64,000 nt of DNA from Anaerolineae bacterium (GTDB lineage: Bacteria > Chloroflexota > Anaerolineae > Aggregatilineales > Phototrophicaceae), in assembly GCA_022820665.1 (NCBI GenBank), contig JAJEFB010000045.1:62001-126000 (forward strand), in the 5' to 3' direction. A program made the translations under genes and the position numbers. The notes under the pieces were generated by a model, which saw nothing but the letters and a program-made list of their open reading frames with translations, searched no databases and was not told the origin of the DNA. Numbering within the stretch: position 1 is the first letter of the stretch; the number at the start of each line of letters is the position of its first letter. Shown here piece by piece: positions 1-7,258 of the stretch.

Positions 1-409
1 GCTTCTCCACCTTAAGTTCCGTTTTCAACATGGACAGCGCTGCTTGCGCGGACTCGGTATAAGCGCGGACCAATCCGCCAGTCCCAAGCTTGGCGCCGCC
101 AAAGTAGCGGGCTGTCACCAGGGCGATGTCTCCGACCGCCGAACCCCGGACCACCGCCAGAGTAGGCGGGCCGGAGGTGCCCGTCGGTTCGCCATCGTCG
201 CTCATGCCTTCCGTCACCGTCTTCCCGAAGCCGACGCGAAAAGCGTAAACATGGTGGTTGGCGTCCGGCATTTCCGCGCGCGCGCCAGCGATGACAGCGC
301 GAGCCTCTTGCACCGAAGTCGCCAGTTGCGCGGTGGAAATGAATCGCGATTTCTTGATGACGATCTCGGTACGAACCGGCTCGGCCGGGATCAAGTAGCT
401 AGCGCTCAT
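1..409 (-). CDS. yigZ: YigZ/IMPACT family protein (3' end outside window)
   Basis: The reverse strand from 409 to the window edge is open for 136 codons and starts MSASYLIPAEPVRTEIVIKK. It carries the family signature YAFRVGF followed by MSDDGEPTGTSGPP near residues 70-88, then a VTARYFGGAKLGTGGLVRAY stretch. These are hallmarks of the YigZ/IMPACT N-terminal domain, a family of uncertain biochemical role linked to translation regulation. An AGGAG at 420-424 lies 10 nt before the ATG at 407-409 and fixes the start. The C-terminal part, where YigZ proteins often carry a second ferredoxin-like domain, is outside the window. Family assignment is firm; function is inferred only. Confidence 0.88.
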   Translation of the reverse strand, partial: MSASYLIPAEPVRTEIVIKKSRFISTAQLATSVQEARAVIAGARAEMPDANHHVYAFRVGFGKTVTEGMSDDGEPTGTSGPPTLAVVRGSAVGDIALVTARYFGGAKLGTGGLVRAYTESAQAALSMLKTELKVEK

Positions 410-919
410 CTGGAAAGCGCTCCTGTTGTGGATTCTGGAAGCGGGGGAACAAGTGATTGCATGTCAATATGCCAAGGAAAAATGGTAGCTCATATTTAAC
501 TCTTTATACATCTGTTTCTATAGGGTTATTTCGGTAGTGTGATTATCCGTCAACAGTTAGCGCTCATATAATCAGGATAAAATCTGGCGCTTGGAATGGA
601 TCAAGCTTCGGCAAATGCGACAAGGGACCATTAACAATTGAACTTCGCCAGACAAAGAAGCAGTCACACCACTCCGCAGTCGCGGGTGGAGCGTTCGCAG
701 AACAAGACGCCAGTAGTAAGTGCAAGTAAGTAATTAGAGAAAATGCCGCACTTCACCATCATCCACATCCCAGGTCGAAATCTGTACGGGTCAGCCGGTG
801 GCTGACCCGTTGCTATCGTTCTGCTTATGTTTATTTTGAGGGCGAGCCGGCGGCTCGCCCGTACAGGCTCCTTATTTTTTTCATTACCTATTTGGAATCA
901 CTGTGGACGGAAACATTTG
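410..919. other. Intergenic region upstream of yigZ
   Basis: I see no convincing gene here. The stretch holds the AT-rich upstream region of the minus-strand yigZ-like gene and one two-hairpin repeat element at 782-866. Downstream of that element is a T-rich run near 870-880. Confidence 0.6.
782..866. repeat. Two-hairpin element with terminal inverted repeats, copy 1
   Basis: The ends are inverted repeats: CTGTACGGG at 782-790 and CCCGTACAG at 858-866. Inside are two hairpins with 3-nt loops. The first has an 11-bp stem (786-796 with 800-810). The second has a 9-bp stem (840-848 with 852-860). The same architecture recurs at 11276-11349, and both copies are followed by a CTTATTTTTT-like run and CATTA. 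It resembles a small non-autonomous mobile element or REP-like unit; no transposase is nearby. Confidence 0.75.
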
Positions 920-992
920 TGCCCCATAGGAGACTCGAACTCCTGTTTTGGCCTTGAGAGGGCCACGTCCTAGGCCACTAGACGAATGGGGC
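920..992 (-). tRNA. tRNA-Glu (CTC anticodon)
   Basis: The reverse complement folds as a cloverleaf. The acceptor stem GCCCCAT (986-992) pairs with ATGGGGC (921-927). The D arm is GTCTAGTGGCCTAGGAC. The anticodon stem TGGCC/GGCCA encloses loop CTCTCAA, giving anticodon CTC. The T arm is GGAGTTCGAGTCTCC. The discriminator is A at 920 and CCA is not encoded. It lies 35 nt downstream of trpS on the same strand. Confidence 0.93.
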
Positions 993-1027
993 TTGAGCAA
1001 CGATTCTAAATCAGCCTGTGCTCATGG

Positions 1028-2047
1028 TCAAGATGGCGCTAGGAATCCCATGCGATCCTGCGCGAGTTTCAGCGTCGGTTCGGCGACGGCGCCCGCCTTC
1101 TCTCGACCCAGCTTCAGCACGGAATCCAGATAACCAGCCTCGTTCATGAGTTCGTTGTAGCGCGCTTGCAATGGTTCAAGCGTTGAGGCGACAGCCTCTG
1201 CGACAGCCTTCTTCAAGTCGCCATAACCCTTGTCGGCAAAGCCAGCCTCGATTGCTTCCCGCGCTTCGCCGCTGATCGCCTGATAAATTGTCAAGAGATT
1301 GTTGACGCCGGCGCGTTCCGATTCGTCGCTGAAGCGTATGTCGCGATAGGAATCGGTCACAGCGCGCATGATCTTCTTGCGGGCGCGGGACAAGTCATCG
1401 AGCAGAAAGACGGCATGATTTTCCGAGGCTTCGCTCTTGGACATTTTGGCTGTCGGGTTGTCCAGACCCATGATACGGGCCCCGGCTTGCGGATTCATCA
1501 CCGAGGGCAAGGTGAAAGTCTCGCCATAGAGATGGTTAAAGCGCTGCGCCAGATCGCGCGTGAATTCCAGGTGCTGATTTTGGTCATCGCCAACCGGCAC
1601 CAGATCGGCGTGATAAAGCAAGATATCCGCGGCCATCAGCGAAGGATAATTGAGCAGCCCGGCGCCAATCGACTCCTGATTCTGCTTCCCCGCCTTGTCC
1701 TTAAACTGCGTCATGCGCTGCAGCCATCCCAGGGGCGCCATGCAGGTCAACATCCAGGCCAATTCGGAGTGCGCGGGTATGTGCGACTGTACGAAGATCG
1801 TGGAGACTTCCGGGTCAATCCCGGCCGCAATGTACATCGCTGCGCTTTCGCGGGTTTTCTGCCGCAGTTCGACGGGGTCCTGCCCAGCGGTTATGGCGTG
1901 GAGATCGACCACGCAGTAAAAGCAGTCATAGTCCCGCTGCACTTCCACCCATTGCTTTAGAGCGCCAAGGTAGTTGCCGATAGTCAAGTTGCCTGATGGC
2001 TGAATCCCGGACAATACGCGGGGCTTCTTGTTCTTGGTATTTGCCAT
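1028..2047 (-). CDS. trpS: Tryptophanyl-tRNA synthetase
   Basis: A 339-residue class I aminoacyl-tRNA synthetase that charges tRNA-Trp with tryptophan in the cytosol. The N-terminal IQPSGNLTIGNYLGA carries the HIGH-equivalent TIGN signature. The KMSKS loop is intact in TAKMSKSEASENHA. Length is typical for bacterial TrpRS (about 330-350). The open frame extends upstream to 2116, but a promoter-like TTGAAT-N17-TAGAAT occupies that extension, and MANTKNKKPRVLSG at 2047 gives the normal N-terminus; no strong Shine-Dalgarno is visible. It follows smpB on the same strand and probably has its own promoter. Confidence 0.95.
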   Translation of the reverse strand: MANTKNKKPRVLSGIQPSGNLTIGNYLGALKQWVEVQRDYDCFYCVVDLHAITAGQDPVELRQKTRESAAMYIAAGIDPEVSTIFVQSHIPAHSELAWMLTCMAPLGWLQRMTQFKDKAGKQNQESIGAGLLNYPSLMAADILLYHADLVPVGDDQNQHLEFTRDLAQRFNHLYGETFTLPSVMNPQAGARIMGLDNPTAKMSKSEASENHAVFLLDDLSRARKKIMRAVTDSYRDIRFSDESERAGVNNLLTIYQAISGEAREAIEAGFADKGYGDLKKAVAEAVASTLEPLQARYNELMNEAGYLDSVLKLGREKAGAVAEPTLKLAQDRMGFLAPS

Positions 2048-2087
2048 AGTTTGGTCTAGTCTCTGGAAAATTCTCTCAAGTGCGGCG

Positions 2088-2116
2088 ATTCTAACATCCC
2101 CCAAGACGCCATTCAA
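2088..2116 (-). promoter_or_regulatory. Putative sigma-70-type promoter of trpS
   Basis: On the minus strand, TTGAAT (2111-2116) and TAGAAT (2088-2093) are separated by exactly 17 nt and end 40 nt before the trpS ATG. It lies between smpB and trpS. This is a consensus match only. Confidence 0.5.
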
Positions 2117-2128
2117 CCGTCGCCTAAC

Positions 2129-2599
2129 TCAGTCAGTCGAGTAGCGCTCCTTAAGCGCCCTTGCGATTTGACGGTTCGCGTCGCGCTTTGCCAGGTCGGC
2201 GCGCTTGTCATATCGCTTCTTGCCTTTTGCAATGCCGATCTCCACTTTTGCCCGGCCCCGCTCCAGGTAGACTTGCAGCGGAATGGCAGTCATGCCGTTC
2301 TCCCGAATACGCGTGATGATCCGGTTGATCTCGCGTCGGTGCAGCAGGAGCTTGCGAGGTCTCCGCGGATCGGTATGGCCGAAATGTCGCGCCTGCTCAT
2401 ATGGCGCGATATGCGTATTCATCAGCCACAGTTCGCGGTCCTTCTCTTGCACGAATCCCTCGCCAATGTTGATGCGATGCGCGCGAATCGATTTGATCTC
2501 CGATCCCAGGAGCGCTAAGCCAGCATCGTAGCGATCGTTGATCAAGTAATCTCGATGCGCCTTGCGATTCTTGCTGATGACTTTTCGTCCGTCGGTCAT
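2129..2599 (-). CDS. smpB: SsrA-binding protein SmpB
   Basis: A 156-residue tmRNA partner for trans-translation, which rescues stalled ribosomes. Motifs include NRKAHRDYLINDRYDAGLAL near the N-terminus, LLGSEIKSIR, and NIGEGFVQ with LWLMNTHIAPYEQA, all typical of the OB-fold core. The basic tail (KGKKRYDKRADLAKRD) is the C-terminal extension that inserts into the ribosome. The start at 2599 (MTDGRK) is preferred over 2617 because AAGAGAAG lies just upstream. No tmRNA gene was found in the window. Confidence 0.95.
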   Translation of the reverse strand: MTDGRKVISKNRKAHRDYLINDRYDAGLALLGSEIKSIRAHRINIGEGFVQEKDRELWLMNTHIAPYEQARHFGHTDPRRPRKLLLHRREINRIITRIRENGMTAIPLQVYLERGRAKVEIGIAKGKKRYDKRADLAKRDANRQIARALKERYSTD

Positions 2600-2754
2600 G
2601 GGGCTTCTCTTGAGCATTTGCAGGCATGTAGCGATCTGCCAACTCTAGCATACAAGGCGTTAATGGCAACCTGCTGGATACTGTAACCATTGGCGGACAA
2701 TAGAATAACCGCGATGCAAGGCGTCGCCAACACCGTGTATGGATGGAAATGCTC

Positions 2755-3879
2755 TTATGCCAAGGTCTGCCAGGCTCTCTGGAAAGCTTTGGCGTCGATC
2801 TTTTCCTGGGCGAAATCATCGAGGACGCTGCTCGCCACGCCAATAGTCCGCACGCTGGCTTTAGGGTCTTCGCAATTCACCAAGCTCACGGCGAAGGCTT
2901 GGATCTGCGCCGGGATACTATCGGACACGCTCGCCGCCGCATCCATGACCGCTTGGAGCCGAGCATTAAATTCTGGACCCGGCGTCGCGCAAACTAGAAT
3001 ATCAAAGGTCATGCCGAGTTGAGACTCTCTCACGGCGCTCCGAGACGCGTCTATCGAAAAATCAGTGATCTGATCGCCGACAAGATCAATAAGCGTTTCT
3101 AGTTCGGTAGGGGACAACGTGGGCGCGGGGGTAGTAGACAACGTGGGCGCTGCGGTGGCGGACAACGTGGCCGCTACTGTGGGCTCCATCTCCGCTTCCG
3201 TTTCGGCTGTAGGCTCCACTGTCGGTTCCGATGTCGATTCCGACGTGGGTTCGTCGGGCGCGGTTGCAAAGATCGCGGAGGTCGTGACTGTCGGCTCGCC
3301 GGTTGATTCAGGCTGCGAGGGCAAATCAGTCCCGGTTGCTGCAACTGTGGGCGCGGCTACGACAATGATCGGTTCCTCCGTCGCTTGGGTAAACAGCGAC
3401 AGGATCTCATCAATATCAATCGCTCCCGAAAGAACGAGCACGGCGCCAGACGCCAATATCAGCAGCGCCACGATAATCAGCACGAAACCACGACCCGCGC
3501 GCGGATTCGCGGAGGCGTCTTCTACCGTGGGTTTTATCGATTCCCAGTCATCAATATCATCTTCGTCAACAAATGATGACTGTACGCTTGCCAATTCCAG
3601 TTCAGAATCAAGATCGCCGGCCAGCAGGCCCTGCGCTGCGAGGACCTCCGCTTTTAATTCACGCGCCCCGGGATACGTTGGATCGAGCTGTAACACACGA
3701 TCGAGCGCGGCTACACCAATTGCGCTATCAGAGACGGCATGAGCATACACCCACCAGAGCGCCGGATTATTGCCCTCAGTCTCCAGCAACGGCGCCAACA
3801 GCTCTTCCGCTTGCTCCCGTTGATCGTTTTCGATCAACTCGTGAGCGTTGCGCAAAATGCCATCAGTGGATTCACTCAT
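2755..3879 (-). CDS. TPR-like single-pass membrane protein with Thr/Pro/Glu-rich linker
   Basis: Not a named family. The 374 residues have four parts. Residues 1-90 are helical and TPR-like (HELIENDQREQAEELLAPLL, then NPALWWVYAHAV). A charged spacer follows, then one membrane helix near residues 130-155 (GRGFVLIIVALLILASGAVL). Next comes a low-complexity extracytoplasmic linker of repeated T/P/E/S, and last a globular C-terminal domain of about 115 residues with two cysteines. The start at 3879 (MSESTDG) has GAAGGA 9 nt upstream, better than the upstream start at 3897. The layout suggests a cytoplasmic TPR scaffold linked to an outside sensing or binding domain; no function can be assigned. 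Confidence 0.75.
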   Translation of the reverse strand: MSESTDGILRNAHELIENDQREQAEELLAPLLETEGNNPALWWVYAHAVSDSAIGVAALDRVLQLDPTYPGARELKAEVLAAQGLLAGDLDSELELASVQSSFVDEDDIDDWESIKPTVEDASANPRAGRGFVLIIVALLILASGAVLVLSGAIDIDEILSLFTQATEEPIIVVAAPTVAATGTDLPSQPESTGEPTVTTSAIFATAPDEPTSESTSEPTVEPTAETEAEMEPTVAATLSATAAPTLSTTPAPTLSPTELETLIDLVGDQITDFSIDASRSAVRESQLGMTFDILVCATPGPEFNARLQAVMDAAASVSDSIPAQIQAFAVSLVNCEDPKASVRTIGVASSVLDDFAQEKIDAKAFQRAWQTLA

Positions 3880-3982
3880 GCGAGCGTCCTTCGTCAAGAG
3901 CCAGATTCTTCAATGGCAGTTTACATCTGCTTCATATTGAGCGCAACAAAAAAGCTTGCCAACAGCGGCAAGCCATTCGAGG

Positions 3983-4064
3983 TGCCCTGAAGAGGACTCG
4001 AACCTCCACCCCGTTAAGGACACGGCCCTCAACCGTGCGCGTCTGCCAGTTCCGCCATCAGGGC
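3983..4064 (-). tRNA. tRNA-Leu (GAG anticodon)
   Basis: The reverse complement gives acceptor GCCCTGA/TCAGGGC (4058-4064 with 3984-3990). The anticodon stem CACGG/CCGTG encloses loop TTGAGGG, so the anticodon is GAG. A long variable arm (TCCTTAACGGGGT) is typical of class II tRNA-Leu. The T arm reads GGAGGTTCGAGTCCTC. The discriminator is A at 3983; CCA is not encoded. It is upstream of the TPR-protein gene on the same strand. Confidence 0.93.
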
Positions 4065-4218
4065 AAGTTGTAGCGAATAGTATATGGTTTTCGCCTTTAA
4101 TGTCAATCCTCTGCGTAGTTCCCGCGGGTAATCGCATCAAAAACAATTACCTTTGCATCCTCACCCTGAATCTTTCCCCACAGGTCAGTGTCGAAGGCCT
4201 ACTAGATCTAGGCGGGCT

Positions 4219-4271
4219 GTGTCGGCGGTCAGCGTCTACGCGACCTACGCGACCTACCCGCCCTACACGAC
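4219..4271. repeat. 9-bp tandem repeat after a dispersed GGTCAGYGTCTACGCGACC motif
   Basis: Four 9-bp units run from 4236 to 4271 (CTACGCGAC twice, then CTACCCGCC, then CTACACGAC). They extend a 19-nt motif at 4227-4245 that reappears with one mismatch at 46960-46978, inside another repeat element. A degenerate relative lies at 4777-4810. Confidence 0.6.
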
Positions 4272-4670
4272 CCGGCGAGACTCCCCAAAACCGCTTTTCG
4301 GCAATCTCGAAAATCGCGAACATTTGTTCTTATCTTCTGCTCAAAATGATGGTATGCTCCCCCTATGGATCAATTATCGCAAGCTCTCAATCTCGCTCCC
4401 CAGCCGATGCCCCCCGCCTATTCCCGCCTTCACAACCGGACTCTAAAAAGCATCTCCCGAAAAAACAGACTGTATCTATACGGTATCTATACACTTGTGG
4501 AATTTAGTGGGGCAGCTAGGAGCGGTTCAGAGGCATGTCAGAGGCAGAAGCCGACTTTATGGCGGCGGGAGCGCCACTGCGCCGGAAAACCAGATTCATA
4601 CCGTCAGTCGCCCGCCTTTTGTCCGTTTCGGCTGCAAAACCGCGTCTATTGTCCGAAAAATATATTTCAT

Positions 4671-4687
4671 TGTCCGAAACGGACAAA
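4671..4687. promoter_or_regulatory. Perfect TTGTCCG-AAA-CGGACAA palindrome, possible operator
   Basis: Perfect 7-bp inverted repeat with a 3-nt spacer. Two further TTGTCCG half-sites lie just upstream, near 4618 and 4639. The cluster is about 280 nt before plsX. It does not match the FapR box known from Firmicutes. An operator role is an inference. Confidence 0.35.
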
Positions 4688-4891
4688 GTCGATCAAAAAA
4701 CAAACCTAAAACAAATGACTGACGAGAGTGGTTTCATTCTGACTCATGATGACTTCGCTAACAAACAAAAAACTTTGTGTCGGCGGCTTAGCGGGTGTCG
4801 ACGCGACCGATGCGCCCCTCGCTGTACCCGGGGCTAAGAAATAATATGATGCGATTGCCCTGCATAGTTCCCCCATTATCCTTAATTGATC

Positions 4892-4920
4892 TTGAGGGAG
4901 CCCCCTTCCTGCCTTATTAT
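4892..4920 (+). promoter_or_regulatory. Putative promoter of the plsX operon
   Basis: TTGAGG (4892-4897) and TATTAT (4915-4920) are separated by 17 nt and end 45 nt before the plsX ATG. This is a consensus-like match only. Confidence 0.5.
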
Positions 4921-4965
4921 TAGCGCTTGTTGAATTTGGCCGATTCCAAAGAAAGTCTTTGATAC

Positions 4966-6000
4966 ATGCGCATTGCTGTGGATGCGATGGGTACGGATAC
5001 TCGTCCAATTGCGGACGTCGCCGGGGGCGTTATGGCCGCCAACGAGTTTGGCGATACGATTGTCCTCGTGGGTGACAAAGCCACAGTCGAAGAGGAGTTG
5101 AGCAAGCACGACGTCAGCGCTGGCAATGTAGAAATCCTGCACGCGCCCAAGGACATCGCCATGGACGAGAAGCCGGCGGATGTGCTGAAGTCCAAAGCAA
5201 GGTCTTCGATTCACGTTGCGCTTGACGCTGTCAAGACCGGCCATGCCGATGCCTTTGTTACGATGGGCAATACCGGCGCGGTGCATGCCATCGCGACCTT
5301 GAAAACGTTGCGCCGGATCCCGGGTGTCAAAAGACCGGTGCTGTCGGCTCTGTTTCCTATCAGCGATCATCGGATGATTTTTCTTGACGTCGGAGCCAAT
5401 ACTGATGTCAAACCCGAGTGGGTCACGCAGTTCGCTGTGATGGGCAGCATCTATGCGCAGCGCGTGCTCGATTACCCGCAGCCGCGAATAGCCTTGTTAT
5501 CCAATGGGGCGGAAGATACCAAGGGCAACCAGCTCATTCGCGAAGCTTCAGATATCCTGACGCGAAGCAAACTGAATTTCGTCGGCAATGTCGAACCGGT
5601 TCAGCTCATGGGTTCCGTCGCCGACGTCATCGTGATGGACGGTTTCGTCGGCAACATCGTGCTAAAGATGTTTGAAGCGACGACGCACTATGTCGCAACA
5701 TTGATTCGCCAAGAGATTCGCGGCGACGTGATTTCCTTGCTTGGCGGCGCTCTGGCGCGGCCCGCCTTCAACCGCATCCGTCGCCGGGTCGATACTTCCG
5801 AAATCGGAGGCGCGCCCCTTTTGGGCGTCAATGGTGTTGTCATTATTGGACACGGGCAGAACTCCGCGACCGGTATCAAAAACGCGATCAGGCAAGCGCG
5901 CACTGCTGTGCAAGAAAACGTCATCGGCGCAATCCGCAGCGGAATATCGCAGGAGTCGTCCTCTAGCGGAGCCTCGCAAAATGCAATTGACGCGACATGA
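4966..6000 (+). CDS. plsX: Phosphate acyltransferase PlsX
   Basis: A 344-residue peripheral membrane enzyme that makes acyl-phosphate from acyl-ACP for the PlsX/PlsY route to phosphatidic acid. The N-terminal RIAVDAMGTD and the internal MGNTGAVHA, LDVGANTD and SNGAEDTKGN motifs are characteristic. So are FVGNVEPVQL and MDGFVGNIVLK. The C-terminus LLGVNGVVIIGHGQ is the family's end motif. It opens a four-gene run; fabF starts 20 nt before this gene ends, which implies translational coupling. Confidence 0.96.
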   Translation: MRIAVDAMGTDTRPIADVAGGVMAANEFGDTIVLVGDKATVEEELSKHDVSAGNVEILHAPKDIAMDEKPADVLKSKARSSIHVALDAVKTGHADAFVTMGNTGAVHAIATLKTLRRIPGVKRPVLSALFPISDHRMIFLDVGANTDVKPEWVTQFAVMGSIYAQRVLDYPQPRIALLSNGAEDTKGNQLIREASDILTRSKLNFVGNVEPVQLMGSVADVIVMDGFVGNIVLKMFEATTHYVATLIRQEIRGDVISLLGGALARPAFNRIRRRVDTSEIGGAPLLGVNGVVIIGHGQNSATGIKNAIRQARTAVQENVIGAIRSGISQESSSSGASQNAIDAT

Positions 6001-7243
6001 CCGCAGGCGGGTCGTAATCACTGGACTGGGCGTCGTTTCTCCCTTGGGGGCAAAAAACGAGTTTTGGGAAGCTATTGCGCAGGGTCAATCCGGTGTACGC
6101 CGCCTGCAAAACGTGGAGACAGAACATCTAAATGTCAAGATCGGCGCCGAAGTTCTAGACTTTGATTCGTCGCAGTATATTCCTCCCAAGCAAGCGCGTC
6201 GAATGGGGCGCGCGTCGCAGTTCGCCATCGTGGCGGCTGCCCAAGCGATAGAAGACGCTGGATTCCAGATAGAGGATATTGCCGAGATAGGAAACCGGGT
6301 AGCGACCATACTAGGCACAACGCTCGGCAGCTACGAAATCGGCGAATCGGGCATCCGCGACTGGCGCGACTCCGATTACAAGCGCGCCAATCCGATGAGC
6401 ATTATCAACGCGCTGCCCAATATGCCCTCTCACTATGTTAGCCGCATGATGGGCGCTGTGGGTCCCTTGATAACGCCATCGGTCGCCTGCGCCACAGGTG
6501 TTCAAGCTGTGGGAACCGCGACAGATCTGATTCAATTTGGCAGATGCGATGTCGCGCTTGCGGGCGCGGTTGACGCCGTTATGTTTGATTATATTCTCGC
6601 CGGCTTCAGCGCCACGCGCGCCCTGACCCGGGAGTACAACGATACTCCAGCAGCCGCCAGCCGTCCCTTTGATGCGGACCGCTCCGGCTTTGTGCTGGGA
6701 GAAGGCGGCGCCGTCTTTCTTGTCGAAAGCCTGGAACATGCGCGGCAGCGCGACGCGCCGATTTATGCCGAAGTCCTGGGATATTCATCCTCCTCCGACG
6801 CCTACCATGTTGCCGCGCCCAACCCGGAGGGCGCGGGCGCCCAGCGCGCCATGCAGTGGGCTTTGGACGACGCTCGCGTTGAGCCGACGGAGATCGAATA
6901 TATCAATGCGCATGGTTCATCGACAGCTGCCAACGATTTGATCGAAACGAAGGCGATAAAGCGCGTCTTTGGCGAATCCGCCTACGGCATCCCCGTTAGC
7001 TCGACCAAGAGCATGATTGGGCATGCGATGGCTGGATGCGGTTCCCTGGAATTGTCCGCCTGCTTGATGTCTCTAAAGCGCGAGCTCTTGCACCCGACCA
7101 TAAACTACGACAAGCCGGATCCTGAGTGCGACCTTGATTACGTACCGAACCACGCGCGTGAAGTCCCGGGCATCAATACCCTTATGTCCAACAGCTTCGG
7201 CTTGGGCGGGCAAAACGCCTCAATTATCATCCGTCGGCTCTAA
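5981..7243 (+). CDS. fabF: 3-oxoacyl-ACP synthase II (FabF)
   Basis: A 420-residue elongating ketosynthase of type II fatty-acid synthesis. The Cys-His-His triad is visible: Cys in SVACATGVQAVG, His in INAHGSSTAAND, His in KSMIGHAMAGCG. The first histidine loop reads GSST where most FabF have GTST, a conservative change. The frame is open upstream to 5741 in plsX. ATG at 5981 is chosen because GGAG at 5968-5971 precedes it and MQLTRHDRRRVVITGLGVV is the normal N-terminus. The overlap with plsX couples fatty-acid and phospholipid synthesis genes. Confidence 0.95.
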   Translation: MQLTRHDRRRVVITGLGVVSPLGAKNEFWEAIAQGQSGVRRLQNVETEHLNVKIGAEVLDFDSSQYIPPKQARRMGRASQFAIVAAAQAIEDAGFQIEDIAEIGNRVATILGTTLGSYEIGESGIRDWRDSDYKRANPMSIINALPNMPSHYVSRMMGAVGPLITPSVACATGVQAVGTATDLIQFGRCDVALAGAVDAVMFDYILAGFSATRALTREYNDTPAAASRPFDADRSGFVLGEGGAVFLVESLEHARQRDAPIYAEVLGYSSSSDAYHVAAPNPEGAGAQRAMQWALDDARVEPTEIEYINAHGSSTAANDLIETKAIKRVFGESAYGIPVSSTKSMIGHAMAGCGSLELSACLMSLKRELLHPTINYDKPDPECDLDYVPNHAREVPGINTLMSNSFGLGGQNASIIIRRL

Positions 7244-7258
7244 AGGACAAAAGCTCCC

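Larger units (their letters stand above)
4065..4965. other. 900-nt gene-free region upstream of plsX
   Basis: Open frames here have no recognisable protein character. The region contains a 9-bp tandem repeat at 4236-4271, a direct repeat GTATCTATAC x2 near 4470-4491, three TTGTCCG boxes (one a palindrome at 4671-4687), and a promoter-like pair before plsX. It looks regulatory and repeat-bearing rather than coding. Confidence 0.5.

Noticed and set aside
44..499. Plus-strand 151-residue open frame at the left edge
   Set aside because: It is the antisense of the yigZ-like gene, whose minus-strand translation carries clear family motifs.
3119..3742. Ser/Val-rich 207-residue plus-strand frame
   Set aside because: It is the mirror of the Thr/Pro/Glu-rich linker of the minus-strand TPR protein; its low complexity comes from that linker.
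2129..4065. tmRNA or another stable RNA near smpB
   Set aside because: No tmRNA acceptor-like ends with a tag ORF could be found; only the two tRNAs are supported.
4610..4690. CRISPR-like repeated TTGTCCG boxes
   Set aside because: The repeats are only 7 nt with irregular spacing and no spacer units; treated as possible operators.
4153..4837. Several overlapping open frames of 75-114 residues in the region before plsX
   Set aside because: Composition is not protein-like, they overlap in different frames, and the DNA is rich in short repeats. No ribosome-binding sites support them.
5741..5980. Upstream extension of the fabF frame
   Set aside because: It lies inside plsX in another frame and is not ketosynthase-like; ATG 5981 has GGAG at proper spacing.
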